From the NCBI GenBank assembly GCA_949987565.1, contig OX465117.1, positions 3,018,214-3,082,213 on the forward strand: DNA of 64,000 bases, in the 5' to 3' direction. This document shows positions 1 to 13,215 of the stretch, one piece after another; position 1 is the first letter of the stretch, and every line of letters starts with the position of its first letter. Origin of the DNA: Luidia sarsii (lineage: Eukaryota; Echinodermata; Asteroidea; Paxillosida; Luidiidae). A model generated the notes under the pieces. The model was given only the letters and a program-made list of their open reading frames with translations. It was not told the DNA's origin and ran no database searches. Both the position numbers and the translations under genes were made by a program.

Positions 1-900
1 ACAAAGTTGACGCATTGAGTGCTTTACCACAAAAAGCGATTGCAGTTTTGAGATCAATCCACAGACACTTGGATCTTGGATACCAGTTGAGTTGAGTTGT
101 TGGTCTTTTGTGATATTTCTAATGTTGGACTTTGTACATGTGTATGGGAACTTTAAGTGTGACATTTCTGGCTTTCTGTACACCACACACAAGTGTTAAA
201 CTGATTGCTAGCCATCTGTCTACATATTCACTGCTGAACGGTACTCAGCACCTACATGGTTGCTTACCCCAAGGGGCCACAAAGATCACCTTAAAGAGTT
301 AACCTTCCTTCAGTAACTGGATTTTGGTTTCTGACATTTGCACGCACATTGTAGCAAGTGCCTTAAAGTTTAACGCGATGGCTGTGCTGCCCATTTCGTA
401 CAAGGAAATACCATCACGCTCAATGTAAATCTGTGGTTGATTTCTTCATACGTGTCTGTCCAGTGATAAGTGACTTGTGACTTTCTATTCAGGAAGTGAA
501 GCAATGCTGTGATAGCGTGAGGCTCATTTTGTCTGTGGATGTAGAAGGCCAAATCACTGGTCATGACAAAGAGTGTGAAACAGAAAGATTCGTGATTGAG
601 ATATGAGTGTGTCAGTCACAAAGGATTGGTTTGGATTGAATTGGATGAAGTATGAGGAGACGCATGAACATGGATGATATCATCTCAATCAAATGCTAGA
701 AAGGGTTGCAGACTACTGTACATAGTCCAGTCATTCATGTGATGTGATTAACTTGTGACTGTTACATTCAGTGAGACATTGGATGTTTTTAAAATGGACG
801 ACAGGATTTTATACAAAGTGCCAACGGATGCTATACATCTGCAGTTAATGCCTTTTGCGAGGAAAGTCGCAAGCCTTAGACAAACGTAGGGAACGTAAGC

Positions 901-1110
901 TGTAAAATGATGTCAAGGGCTCCCTCTGTCATCGGTGGGGCTTTGCAAATCATCTCGCAGGTTTAACGTACCGGTAGCACCAATTACCATTTGGCATACC
1001 TTTAGAGTCGGACCACTTTCATTGAACGATGTTTCGGAAGAAGAACGTTCGTTTGAGGCCATCCGTAGCGGATTCAAAGGGCTACAAGCGAGCACTCAGT
1101 GTCAGTAGGT
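901..1110. other. Ambiguous candidate exon, readable on either strand
   Basis: A local CpG-enriched island (about 16 CpG in 841-1110, against very few around it) contains two exon-like readings. Minus strand: an ATG at 1053-1051 opens a polar N-terminus (MASNERSSSETSFNESGPT) and runs into a consensus donor, AAAG/GTATGC, near 1001. That would be a first coding exon of a gene lying to the left. Plus strand: acceptor CTCGCAG before 961, an open frame with LNDVSEEERSFEAIRSGF, and a good donor GTAAGA at 1109; however an in-frame TAG occupies 1106-1108, so it would be a terminal exon or a chance frame. I do not recognise either product. The CpG retention suggests a real functional or promoter-like region. 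Confidence 0.3.
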
Positions 1111-1254
1111 AAGAAAAAAGAATGAAATAGGTTTCATATTTGTTCAATGATATTGTTGACAAAATTGTATTTCATAGGTATTCTGCATGCAGTAATTAAA
1201 CATTTCCATGTGTTTCCATTAATATTTCAATTTCACTGTCTTTTTAAAACCGGT

Positions 1255-1385
1255 ATAGTGTGCACAGTATATGTATGGGTGTACACGTGTACACGTATGA
1301 TATTGATAAATATGTGCATGCATGTACATGTACATGTACATATGTACATGTACAGTATACATACAATGATACATGTATACGCATC
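1255..1385. repeat. ACATGT palindromic hexanucleotide cluster
   Basis: Repeated TGTACA/ACATGT units, including several TACATGTACA decamers, mixed with GTACAC and ATACAT variants. The unit is its own reverse complement, so the tract can pair with itself in many registers. It is one of roughly twenty such clusters in the first 32 kb. Confidence 0.85.
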
Positions 1386-2754
1386 ACCTGAATAACAGCA
1401 ATCATATCTATTGCATTGTCTGTTCCGTGGTTGACCCCAGTCTTCAATTGACAAAGGCTATTTTATTCTGGTCAGCAATACATCGCTCGTTTCCCAGTTC
1501 CAAATGACTACCGATAAAGGCATTATTGCATAACATCCCATTAGAATTTGAACACATGTACACGATTATTGAACCCTCAGGGTTAAAAATGCAATTTTGT
1601 CATCACAAAAGGAGGGATAAGTTCTGTGAAATTACAGGAGCTGCAGATTGCACTAAGAGGTAGGTATAGTATGGAAGTTAATGAATTCAGTGAATTCAAC
1701 AGTAAAGGTGTGGTGCAGGCAGCCAGCAGTAGTGTCATGGTTTTCAGCATTCCATATTGGCTGCTTAACATCCATTGACTGGGAAAGCATTTGAATTGAA
1801 TTCAGTGTGATGGTAGTTTGTAAACCTTATTGGTGTCTTGTCGGCAGAGTGTAATGTATGCGTCATGTTTTCCCAATCTGCTGCACATGCTGATGCCACT
1901 ATACTCCCTATGCCACATCTACTGTACGTATCACAAGACGGCATGAGAAAAGTGTATAATAGTCACCCATCCAAGCTACACACATGGACATGATGTGAGA
2001 AAATGTAAACTGTACAAACCGGTATACGGTACATGTACTGTACATGTACACGTAGTATGTACAAATCACAAAACTGTAGGAAATCTTATATCTTATGATG
2101 ATGATCTTTGCACAATTTTTCTTTGAGAATCAGAAAATGTCAGAGATTGGAATGCTATGTTTGCTAACTTTTAAGATCTCGTAAAGTAAGTTCTGTTAAA
2201 ACCAAATTCACTACAGTGACTACACAGGTGTGTTTTATCTTGGACTCAGCATCTGTTGGATCAGACAGGATATGAATTGTATTTCACAACCTTTATATAA
2301 AGTCTGGATGCACAGGGGAGTCAAATCTTGAAAGCAAGGGGCTACAGTTTCGAAAGGTTTGAGTGTGAATTTATTTGGAAAGAGAAGGAGCATAGAAACC
2401 TGTGACAGGGCCCCTGGGGTTGGAATAGCTACAATCCCCTGGTGCATGGCCATGCAGATACAGGCAACTTCATGTTCAATACCTCCTAGAACTTAACCCT
2501 TTGCCAACCAGGGTTTCTACTTTCTAGTGTACGGTAACTGCATGTAGCCCTTTACCTACATGTACAATTGACACCAAGTGCTCTTCATTGCACATGCAAA
2601 TACATGCACATATACTGTACACAGGGCTGGAGTTGCCCAATGCCAAGTACATGTACATGTACAGTCTTGTAAAACCTGAAATTGAACCAGCAGAAATTCA
2701 ACAACAACATTTGGTTTCCCAATAGGGCAACTGAGATGTGTGAGAATGCATGCA

Positions 2755-3185
2755 TACTGTACATGTACATTGTACATGTACATGTACATGTATGTGTACA
2801 TGTATGTATTGTACATAAATGTACAGGTACATGTACTAATGTACAGTGTACGATAAGTGTACGAACATGTGTACGTGTACATGTACATGTACCGTACATA
2901 CTTGTACAAATGTAGTTTCATCACGGGAAGCTCTTAAATTAGTTATTTCAGTGAATATGAGTTTCAATGGAAACGAGAGAATGAATTTCACTCTTAGCTA
3001 CATGTACTTATGCATTACATGCATTCCTCCAATTTGTGGTGGAAATGTTCGTGTCTCATCTGAAGTCTTCAAAATCTGTCCTTAGAACTTAAAACATTGT
3101 CTGTACACTGTACATGTACATGTACATGTATACATGTATACATGTTTGAGATTCAGTGTACATGTACATGTACATGTACATTGTA
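2755..3185. repeat. ACATGT palindromic clusters (two blocks)
   Basis: Dense tandem TACATG units at about 2755-2905 and 3100-3183, separated by about 190 bp of ordinary sequence. Open frames over them are repeat artefacts. Confidence 0.85.
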
Positions 3186-3724
3186 GTCAGATGATCAAGT
3201 GACATTGCATTAGAATTTTGCTCCAGCACCAGTAAACATGTTTGGTATTTCAAGGTACATGTGTACATGTTAATGTAAATGCATCCCAAAAGTTGCTGCC
3301 AGATTGGCTCCAACTGGAGTGTCATCCATTTGCAAGGGTGAGGGCGCCCTCTGTTGTCCAGCACCACTGCTGAATGACACGGCACCTTTGGGCTGTGTTG
3401 GAGACAAACCTGATGGGAAATGGCAGGGCTTAGGGGCATCATCAATATTTTGGGTGGGAAATCCAGGGAATTTGGAGTGTAATTGGTGGTCTTGTACACT
3501 GTGACATGCGTACATTACATGTACAGTACATGATGTACTAAAAGGGCTCTTTGTATCTTTACATTGTAATGTTCCATGCAATCATTATTATGCCCTAAGC
3601 CCCAACTGATTTACATGTACATGTACACCATGTAAAGTACTGAGTACCGGGGGTACGCCGTACAGTAACTCTACAATAGAATCTAAACATTATGAACCTG
3701 TATTCAGTATGGGGAAAGGTTTTT

Positions 3725-4450
3725 ATTCAATAAAAGTACAGTACATGTACATGTACATGTATGTGTATACTTTCACAGTGAGTAAGAAATCAGATAACAT
3801 CAGCAGTCGTTGTGCAAGTTTTCTGAATAGTTGCTATTTTTATGGATAAGTCTGCCTTGTGCACATTGAAGATATGGATGTGTACAGATTATGAAAATTT
3901 AATTTCCTTAAGAACAGACACATTCTGAGTCACTTTGTACAGACACAGTAAAATTAACCGACAAGCACAAGCACACATACAGACATGTACACAAATGTAC
4001 AGTGTACATGTACATTTTGTACATGTGCCGTACATGTACATGTACATTGATTCACCATTTTCTACTTCTACATAGTCATGAACAAGTTCATGTATGAATG
4101 TACATGTACACACTGTACATGTACATGTGTACAGTAGTACATGTATGCTAGTAGTAGCAGTACGTACATGTGTACATGTACATGACTACATGTACCGGTA
4201 CATGTACATGTACATGTTCATGTACACATACATGTACATGTACACACTGTACGTAATTGTGTACATGTACACATAACAGTACAATTTACATTCATGTGCT
4301 TTTTGCATGTACCGGTATACATACATTGTACCAGTATGTCTTTGAATAATACATTGTACACTGTATATGTTCTGTACATGTACACGTACATGTGTATACA
4401 GTACATGCACATTGCACATAGAGCCAATCATGTCTGTACATGTACACTAC
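3725..4450. repeat. ACATGT palindromic clusters
   Basis: Several blocks (3735-3770, 3980-4050, 4095-4275, 4370-4450) of GTACATGTAC-type sequence, some with a CCGGTACATG variant. One of the densest stretches in the window. Confidence 0.85.
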
Positions 4451-4689
4451 ATGTAGGCGGGTTGCAGACAGGATGACAATACTCTTTTTACATTTCCGAT
4501 GATTCAACGACAGCCAAAACCAGCCAAAGCAGGAAACCAAACCTTCTCCTCTTTGCCGGTACTCTGCCAAATGGGAACCAGCTAAACCTTCTAATAAACC
4601 ATTTGACAAGGAAGAGCCTCTAAAAAATGACAGTTGACTGTGATTGTGATGAGGTCAAAACAAATCGAGTGCTAGACTGGCATTGTACT

Positions 4690-4800
4690 GTATTGTACGG
4701 TACATGTACATGTACATGTACACGTACATGTACAACAGTATGGCACTACCACTATGGACTGATTGTACATTGTACAATATTACATGTACATGTACATGTA
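4690..4800. repeat. ACATGT palindromic cluster
   Basis: Two short runs (4700-4735 and 4780-4800) of TACATG units directly preceding a tRNA-derived SINE copy. Confidence 0.8.
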
Positions 4801-4935
4801 ATAAGAACTAAGTGCTTTGCCCGATTGCTTGCTGAAAAACAAATCAGCTCGGTTGGGATTCAAACCAGTGACTCGTGCTTTCTAGTGCAGATGTCTCAAC
4901 CACTTCACCACTGAGCTGGTCGGGGTCATGTGGCA
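4797..4935 (-). repeat. tRNA-derived SINE, reverse orientation
   Basis: Read on the minus strand it begins with an A-box-like CAGCTCAGTGGTGAAGTGG, then a B-box-like GGTTTGAATCC, followed by a shared tail (TTTTTCAGCAAGCAA, GGGCAAAGCACT). The same order recurs at 7970-8090, 10160-10312 and partly at 63440-63545. The pol III box layout is typical of tRNA-derived SINEs; no intact tRNA fold remains. Confidence 0.75.
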
Positions 4936-5839
4936 GATTCAAATGATTACCGGTATGTTTAGCGGAGGATACTGCGTTGCAGTAGTACATTGAGGAGTAC
5001 ATTGAGGAGAATGCACATCACATGCACTTCACTTTTGTGTGAACGCACCTTTTGCCTCAATCTACCCCTTTATACTGTATTTGGGTGTGGACAATAACTG
5101 GACAATGTGGCAATCTTTGCTGACCATCCCAAAACCTGATTGCCAAACACACTGCAAAATGTGGGCAGTTTAAAAATTGGCTGCCAGAGAAAATACAAGT
5201 ACATGTAAGTGTGAAGGACCAGCTGGCTTGCTGGAAAAATCGATAAGGTTCAACCCTGTGCAGACTTCCTTTCAGGTTCGTTTGCAGTTCAACAGTTCAA
5301 CATGTATGCATATCCTGTACATGTACGGTACCGGTACATGTTCATACACACAAATTTGTAAACTTGCATGCATGAGGAACGATGAAAAATGACGCTCAGT
5401 AAGACGGCTCATGAAATGCAAACCAAGGCTCCAAGCCTATAGCACTGGCTACGTGTCTCACACCCATTTTTAATGAGATTTCAGTCTATCCTTAGTGAAG
5501 GTTCATGTCCTGAATTCTTTGTAGCAATTCAGGGTTTGTTTGTGATGGATTCACGCAGAAATAATCTCTTTTGGAAAGCTGAATGCCTTATGTTTCCTTT
5601 GTTTGTTTGAAAATAAAGTTTACAAATCTGCAACCTCTTTGTGTGATCCCTGAACTGCTGTCCATGAACAATGTACACATACAGTGTACATGTACATGTA
5701 GGTGGGTTTACAGGTAATGCATACATACACTGCATCCGAATGGAAATGAGAGGTGTGGTCTCTACAGACTGTACAATGTACATTTGTAGTTTTTGTACAT
5801 GTTTGGCAGTTAACGGTACATGTACATTGCTTCTGACTG

Positions 5840-5960
5840 GTCCCCCACCCTAGCAAAGATATAAAATGTAGTTCAAACTATTTTTGAACGCCCCCAAGGG
5901 CTGGACAGCTCAGATGGGAAGAACACAAATTTTGCAAACTGCTTACTTTCATTGGATGTT
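5840..5960 (+). repeat. Degenerate tRNA-like repeat fragment
   Basis: Contains an A-box-like CAGCTCAGATGGG, preceded by CTGACTGGTCCCCCACCC and followed by GCAAACTGCTTACT, which is shared with the end of the foldback family. The same combination occurs around 33980-34110. Confidence 0.4.
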
Positions 5961-6964
5961 GTGGCCATATGGTTGAATGCACAATTGTACCTGTGTGCAT
6001 TGCTAACTTTTGGGCTCCACAAAGAGTTATGTACTGCATACATGTAGACTCTATTTGGGCTCTAACAGGAGCCCAGTGGAGCTACATGTACATGTGTACA
6101 AAAAATAGGTCGGTCACCTCAGATACACAGGGAGAAAAGGAAAGTTCTGTCATGTGAAGTCACGCTCAATACATGTACAGTTGTATTGTGTAGAACCAGT
6201 CAGTCATCGAACCCTTGGATTGTATACACTGTTAAAACTGTTCATTGCATTCTGTGCACGTACATTACATATACAGTGCACATGCACATGTCATGTCTGC
6301 ATGTACACTGTGTAGTTCAGGTGTTGGCCCTTGTGGCTAGAGCATTGAACATGGCTTAGTAGAGCATTGTTCCTTGGCAAGTGTGTATGCTGCGAGCCCG
6401 CCAACAATTGGCAGTGGTTGGTCAGCACTCTAGGAGCACGTTGTGAAATGGAGAAAGGTTTTTGTGGGATCACAGTGTGAGCTACTTCAACGCAGTAAGT
6501 GGATGGATGCATTGGTGAGACCACTGCACTTGGAACTACTTGTACGTGTATGCAGCACCTTAGATTGGACTCAATTTGGGCATTTTGAAGTCTTTGGTAA
6601 GACGAGCTGTCAATGTCCGAAAGTTTTTGGCAATTCTTGTGAGTGGATTTTGCTCAGGATTTTTGGTCTGGAAATGTGGTGGCCTTTCTGTCTTCAGTGA
6701 AATGAAGTGCAATTATCTGTGATTATTTCTGTCTCGGTTTTGCAGAATTCTTCTGAGAATTATCCGAGCTTTGTCTCATTTGGTTTTGGTGGCATAATTT
6801 CTCCTGAAGGCTTTTTTAGTTGTGGAAGGTGATTCTTCTATTATACTTGTAGCCCAGGCAGACTCAAGCATGCTCATGTGATCTATACAGAATTAAAGTA
6901 GTAAGTTCCAAACTGATAGTCCTGCATTTGTTTGTTGCATTGTAATTGTAAACACCTGTCATAT

Positions 6965-7135
6965 AGTGTATACGTGTACAGTACATGTACAATGTATACA
7001 AACATGTACATGTACAATGTATACAAACACATGTGTATGTACAATACACGCCCCCACGTACATGTAGTTTGTACATATGTACACTGTACATTACATGTGC
7101 ATGTACATATACACATGTACATGTACAGTACATGT
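6965..7135. repeat. ACATGT palindromic cluster
   Basis: Repeated GTACATGTAC, GTATACA and ACACATGT units over about 170 bp. Six-frame translations here are low-complexity Cys/Thr/Tyr/His strings. Confidence 0.85.
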
Positions 7136-7345
7136 ATGGATTTCAACTGGGTTTTTGTGGGGATGTGGAGCCAATAGATAATTTTTTTGGGGAAAAATAC
7201 CATCACATTCAAATGCACTGACTCTGAATGCATGCTACATGTAGTTTTAGACTTTTTATGCTACATTACTTGCATGGAATATGAGATTTATTAGTGTGGC
7301 CCTCACATTTGTAACATGTGCTTTTTAATAACAAATTAAAAGGGC

Positions 7346-7525
7346 GATATACAAAAATGTTGCAAACTGCTTACTGACTAAAATTACCAAAATGTAAATC
7401 TAAAATTTAGTGGGACTGACGTTTCGATCCTAGCAGGACCTTTCTCAAAGGCAGAGTCACTCTGCCTTTGAGAAAGGTCCTGCTAGGATCGAAACGTCAG
7501 GCCCACTAAATTTTAAATTAAAAGG
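7346..7525. mobile_element. Foldback element family A, copy 1
   Basis: Near-perfect inverted arms of about 55 bp (7401-7456 and 7460-7515) around a 3-bp centre. The arms carry ACGTTTCGATCCTAGCAGGA and CCTTTCTCAAAGGCAGAG. An outer part on the left (GTTGCAAACTGCTTACTGAC) is shared with copies at 48041-48276 and 56572-56742. No coding capacity, so a non-autonomous MITE/foldback element is the best reading. Confidence 0.8.
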
Positions 7526-7624
7526 GCCTGAAGTTTCCAGCATACTGTACTGAACATGTTGGCAGAAGTTAATGCAGTTGAAATTAAGACCAAAATGGGG
7601 GTGTGATCCATGGGGATGACGTTT

Positions 7625-7740
7625 TACATATGTACAGTATGTGTACAATGTACATCAATCAATGTTTAGTCCCTCCTAGGTACATTTGTACACTGTAGGT
7701 ACAGTGTAGTTAGGTACATGTACATGTACATGTACCTCAG
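7625..7740. repeat. ACATGT palindromic cluster
   Basis: TACATGTACA-type units, including an uninterrupted run near 7715-7735. Confidence 0.8.
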
Positions 7741-7969
7741 TGCATTCCGTTGTTGTAGTGTTGATACACATTACATATACCGGCACACATGTACATAAAC
7801 ATGTAGGATGTACTGTACGTCCCAAGTGAAAATCTAGTCAAATTTTCTTTAAAGTTTTGCATTGCTATAATTTGGACCAGTTGTTTAGCCCAAAGGGAAT
7901 TGGCTACCTACATGTACAAGTGCAATATTTTAAGAAGGAATTGCTCTTCTCAACGTGTAATTAGATATA

Positions 7970-8090
7970 ATGCTCAGTGCTTTGCCCTTGCCTTATTGCC
8001 TGCTGAAAAAAACCCAGGCAGTCCAGATGGGATTGGAACCCATGACACAGGACCACCGAGCTGGTTGAGGTCGTGTGGTGTGTACAGTGT
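7970..8090 (-). repeat. tRNA-derived SINE, reverse orientation
   Basis: On the minus strand: A-box-like CCAGCTCGGTGGTCC, B-box GGTTCCAATCC (close to GGTTCNANTCC), then TTTTTTTCAGCAGGCAA and GGCAAAGCACTGAGC. Same family as 4797-4935 and 10160-10312. Confidence 0.75.
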
Positions 8091-8346
8091 ACATGTACGG
8101 TAGCTCCTGAAAAATTTGAATATTTGTAAAATATTTCAAACTTCTGTACAGGTACCAATTTTTCAGCAACTTTCCAAAGTAAATAATTTGGGCAGTCTTT
8201 CCCTCAGTTTTAAGCAAAATTGGATCACAATTAATTCTGCTATTTATATCAGTTGACAAGTTGTAAGATTTGCAACAACAACACTCACATTCTATCGAGT
8301 TTGACCCTCACCAATTGTGTGTGCTCAGTATAAGGCTGTCTTTCAG

Positions 8347-8475
8347 AGACACACCGGAGACAACATGTTTAATCTGCCATCAGGAAGTGAGAGTGTGAAT
8401 GGCCTGGACATTTCCATGCCTCGGATTCAGGCAGAACTGAACAAATGCCAGTTGCAAAAACAGATGATTTCTGCT
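8347..8475 (+). CDS. Candidate isolated exon, unknown product
   Basis: A 129-nt, 43-codon phase 0/0 block follows a good acceptor (GCTGTCTTTCAG) and ends at a mediocre donor (GTAACT at 8476). Its codon use and peptide (MFNLPSGSESVNGLDIS, then MPRIQAELNKCQLQKQ) look more protein-like than the surrounding frames. An internal ATG at 8365 has A at -3. It cannot be joined directly to exon 2 of the RhoGAP gene, which needs an upstream exon ending in phase 2. It could belong to an unknown gene, be an alternative upstream exon with a partner I did not find, or be chance. Confidence 0.25.
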
Positions 8476-10159
8476 GTAACTACATGTACATGTATCTCAT
8501 CCCTTTGACATGCGTGCGCTGTGCCATGACGTAGTGTTGAGTAAAGCACAGGGCCCAATTTCAGCGAGAGCTGCTTGAGCGTGAACATAGATGCTAAGTG
8601 GGAAAAGTCTTCCCTGTGTTAACATGATTAAAACCTGCACTGTGATGAGATGTCAATTGCTTTTGGCTTGTATTCCACTAAGTAAAGAATTACTTACATA
8701 TAGCATGAAACAGGAATGTTTGGGATGGCAAGGTGAGCCTATAATGCATCATGAATCTTTGTGCTTAAGTAAATGTTGGTGCTTACAAGCACAACACACA
8801 CACATGTATACAGTATGTAAGCATCTCTATGGAATTGGCACCCAGGTCTATGACTATGAGTGAAGTCTGGACAGATTGCATCCTTTGATCACTATTGTTG
8901 AAGACATTCCATTGGCAATTGCCCATCCAGCCAAACAAGTGGGCCTGTCCAGGTACATGTATCCTGCAGTGAGGGGCCAGAGCCAGATTGGTGAAAGAGC
9001 TTGTGACAGCGGAGTAGTGCAGGGTATAGGCCTGGGCATTGAGAGGAGGGAGATGGAGGAAGATGTATTGGACAACTTTAAAATTACAGGCAGCTGCTCA
9101 GAAACCACTCTCCAGACAGGGGCTATTGTAAGACCATTGTTCATGGATTACTATAGGTTTTGTATCATGTAACAGGCTTGTTTCCTTAGGGACAACCCAT
9201 TCAAGCCACAGTGTATTGTGGTCTTACTGGTTGGGGGAATTGGAGAGCAGCTCTCCCTCTTTTTTCTTTTATTGGGGACATTCAAATTTGGCTTGTATCG
9301 CCTTGCCAACAACAAAGTCCTAGATGTGTTTGTTTCTGCAGCCTTTGGTCCCTTCCCTCCCTCAGTAGGAGTCTGGGGGTAAGGATACCTTAGTACGCTT
9401 GCTTCAAACAAACCCTAGTCTTTTCTTCCCACATTTGGTCTTTACTTCCTGGCAAATCTTTTCTTCTTGCAGCACCCGTTGGTTTTCAAATGCTAGTCAC
9501 GGCGGCGGGCAAGAAATGGGATCACGCAAAACAAACTCCCCCTTTTCAGATTTGGAGCAAGGGGATTTTGTTCAAAGGAAAAGAAAATAGTGCAAAGTCC
9601 GAGCTGTAGGCAAGCCTTGTGTGCATTTTGATTACTATTGTGTAGTTATTTCAACTTGTTTGATCAGATTTGAGAACTTTGCTTGGAAAATGGCACAATG
9701 TCCGCTGGCCATTGAACTTTATGAATCATATTTGGTGGGAAGGTTTAAGTTGGAATTAGAGAAAGTCTATTCTCCAGCAATGAAAACAGATTCCAAAGAG
9801 GAAACAGGATATGCAATCTGACTACAATGGTCTGGAATTTTGCTTCATAATAATTTTTCTTTCTCAGTGGCGGTTTGACAAATTGCAGAGAATGCTGTTC
9901 TGCGTTGCTGAAGAGAGAAAAAAGGGATGGAAAGGGAAACAAAATTTGGATGGAATTCATCAAAGGGTGCAGTACAGTATTTGATTGATTCTTGGTATTG
10001 AGGCTGGGGATTGTGGAGAATGACAAATAAAATGTGTAATTGAAAAACTGATGTGCTGTCAAAGTATAACATCAGTCAATGTCAGAAATGTCTATAGATA
10101 CACATGTGTACGGCATGTTCATAGTAATTCATTGAGGTTTGCCCTGCTTGACGTGATAA

Positions 10160-10312
10160 ACATTGAGTGCTCAGTGCTTTGCTCAATGCCTGAAGAAAAA
10201 AATTCAGGCAGCTCGGGCGGGATTCGAAGTTCGAACCCATGACTCCTGCTTTCTAGTGCAGACTACTTAACCACTGGACTACCGGGCTGGCAGAGATCGT
10301 GTGGCGGATTTG
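10160..10312 (-). repeat. tRNA-derived SINE, reverse orientation
   Basis: Minus-strand CCAGCCCGGTAGTCCAGTGG (A-box region) and GGGTTCGAAC (B-box region), followed by the family tail ending in GAGCAAAGCACTGAGC. Probably the best preserved tRNA-related head of the copies seen. Confidence 0.75.
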
Positions 10313-10334
10313 AATACCGGTATTGTATAGCATA

Positions 10335-10810
10335 CATGTAGTACTTGTTCATGTACATGTACATGTACATGTATACAGTTGTACACCTGTACTATGGAAA
10401 AAGACAGTGTACAGTCTGCATATAATTATGCATGTGTACATGTACACCTGTGTACATGTGCATATGTACATGTACAGGATAGTGTGAACAGGCGTACAGT
10501 ACCGTACTGTACATACAGTGTAATGTATGTATATGTACATGTACAGTACATACCGGTACAAGTTCATTGTACATGTACAGTACAGTACACTAGCACTCCT
10601 TACCACAAACGTACGTTACATTAGTTTAGGACCCGACATTTTGATTCCAGCTACCGGTAGACCTTCTAAGAAAGTACCTTAGAGAATATTGCATGCAATT
10701 ACTGTACAGCTTCATAGAGGGTACTGTATACATGTACATGTACATGTACATGTACCTACTGTACATACTGTACATGTACAATGTAAAGTACATGTACTGT
10801 ACATACGTGG
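10335..10810. repeat. ACATGT palindromic clusters
   Basis: Blocks at 10335-10380, 10430-10480, 10530-10590 and 10725-10810, with many GTACATGTAC and CAGTACAT units. Confidence 0.85.
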
Positions 10811-12839
10811 AGATGCATACAAATGTATGTTTTTCATCAGAAGTTGGCACATCAACTTTCCAAGAATTGACCCTTTCCCACCCACTCTTTCCTACCAAAA
10901 GAGTAGAAATACTGGCCACAGGACACAACCCTGCTAGTCACTCAATCCCTACTGGCATGCAATCACTATGCAGGTACATTTACTGTACATGTGTGTACAT
11001 GTATAAGGAGGAACCTCTTATTCTGCTTTCTTACTAACCCCTGACACAGCCACGCCTTCTTAATCATTAATTAATGAAGCCTAGCCTTCCCAGTGCACTG
11101 TGGGGCTTTTATCTGATCATCAGAGATTTGGTAAGTCAGTGAGTGTGAGTGTGACTTGGATGTGGAGGAGGTTTAGGTGGACATGGGGAAGATACATGTA
11201 GAAGCTTTGCACGGGGGTTGGAGGATTGAGGAAGGCACGATAAGCTGACAGGAAAGTGTTAGTTAGTTGCGAATGACACAGTAATTAAGACCGTCTGGAA
11301 AATTCTGAGGGATGCGTTGGCTGAGGGTTGTATGGTGGGTTGCATGGTGGGAGTAAGGTTGAGCAACATTCTTGGAGGATTCTGAGAAGGTTTGCGGGAA
11401 TAAATTGTCATCGCTAATGGATAATAGACAGGACAGACTAATAAGGTTAAATGGCTTCTCAGGACTTATCCCCGGTACATGTTTACCGGTACATGCACAT
11501 GTCATACATGTAAGTGTATCCTAAAGTGTACATGGCTCAACATTGTGTGAGTGAGGAGCCTTTTGTGGTCATTTTGATTAATTCATAAGTGTACAGTAAA
11601 TGCTGGCTAGCACTAACGCTAACCTTCAAAATTCCATGACAAGGATTGATGCCATAAGTGCTTACTTCAATGTACACCTAGAAACATGTACATGTACATG
11701 TACAGTATACCTGAACATGTAGGGCTACATTTACATGTACCACTACATGTAATAACATCTGGTTTTCATACTGTACATTGTAAACTGTTGAGGAAATCAT
11801 GGATATTGGGGCTTGTAAAGTGGTGCTTTTGTGTTAATGGAAATGGAGGGATGCATCCCAAAAATCAATTGCAAAAAAGTAAGTTTGAGAAGGGATTTTT
11901 GTTATTGATAATTGATAAAGAAGAACACATTGGCCTGTGGCACAAAAGTTGCAAGGAATCAGATAAACTGAGATTCAAGCTCATATTCATGTACAATGTA
12001 TGTGTGTACTGTCGTATTGCCATGAAAGTTGTGCACAGAACTCCTAAATGTGAATTTCTAAACCTTGAAGTCTTGTACATGTACGTGTACATAGCATGTA
12101 ACATGGTTTTGTAAACTTGTATAAACCATGGTTTTAAGTACTTAAAACCATTCTTGATACAATGATACTGATAGATGGTTTTGGAAATCACCCCAAAGAT
12201 ACATGTACTGTAATTATGGGCTTGCTACCATTGAGAGGTGCAATGACCTTTGTGCTTGGTCACTTTGGTGCATGATACCACAACAGGAACTCAGCTCAGC
12301 AAGCCTTCAGACTGTTCTGCTTTTGTTGTTCACAGTTCTCACGATCCAATTCACCTCCATTGTTTGTGCTCAGGAAATGACAGTGTGCATTGTTGCTTTG
12401 ACTTCTCACTCTTTCCTTGTTTGTATTGGACGTGTTTCAAGGTCAAAGGTCATGCACGAAATGTATCCAATGTGAACTTCATGTACAGTGTACACGTACA
12501 TGTACCGGTACAGTACATTTATATCATCTAAATGATTTGAAATTGTCTACTTTTGCGAGAAAGAAGTAACTTGAGGTGTTTCAAGCCTCAAGACTTGACT
12601 CTGGGAAAAGCTGATTAATTTATAATATACACATTTTGTCTGACAAAGATGCATACATCACTGTACATGTACCTGGGTAGTAAGAAAAGCAAATCATTTA
12701 TGCCTGCTACGGTACATCTTGGGGTTGCATTGTGACATACAATGATACATGTAGGCTTAATGCCATCTAGATTCAGGCAAGTTGAAAGCCTCAAAGTGTG
12801 AAACTGTGAAGCTACACACGAGTAAAGGGAATTGTATAC

Positions 12840-13135
12840 ACTTACATACAAGTGTACATGTACATGTACATGTACAATGTACATGTACATATGTACATGT
12901 ACATGTACATGTACACTGTACATGTACATTTGTTCATAATTTACTTTATAAAACGTGCAGGTTAGTACAATTTAATGTACATGTATACTTATGTACATGT
13001 ACATGTACATGTACACTTTTTTACCATACACATGTAAAGTGTGCCACAAGCATTTGGGCACAGGGTACCAATCATAATGGTAACCACTGCACGATAAGAA
13101 ACCAGTGTACACTGTACATGTACATGTACAGTACC
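12840..13135. repeat. ACATGT palindromic clusters
   Basis: Long uninterrupted runs of TACATG at 12853-12925 and 12985-13015, and a shorter one at 13105-13132. Confidence 0.85.
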
Positions 13136-13183
13136 TCGGTCTTCACCCCACACAATTGCCTTCCAATAGAAACAAGATGGCCC

Positions 13184-13215
13184 AATCCATCCATCAATCC
13201 ATCCATCCATCAATC
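13184..13215 (+). repeat. (CATC)n microsatellite
   Basis: Interrupted CCAT/CAATC repeat of about 32 bp. Confidence 0.85.

Noticed and set aside
8854..9172. Overlapping plus and minus frames of 96-98 codons
   Set aside because: No splice context or recognisable motif; both strands open, AT/GC-neutral sequence, so chance or decayed repeat is more likely.
4797..10312. True tRNA genes at the SINE heads
   Set aside because: Only A- and B-box-like motifs remain; acceptor stem and anticodon arm do not pair, and a common non-tRNA tail follows.
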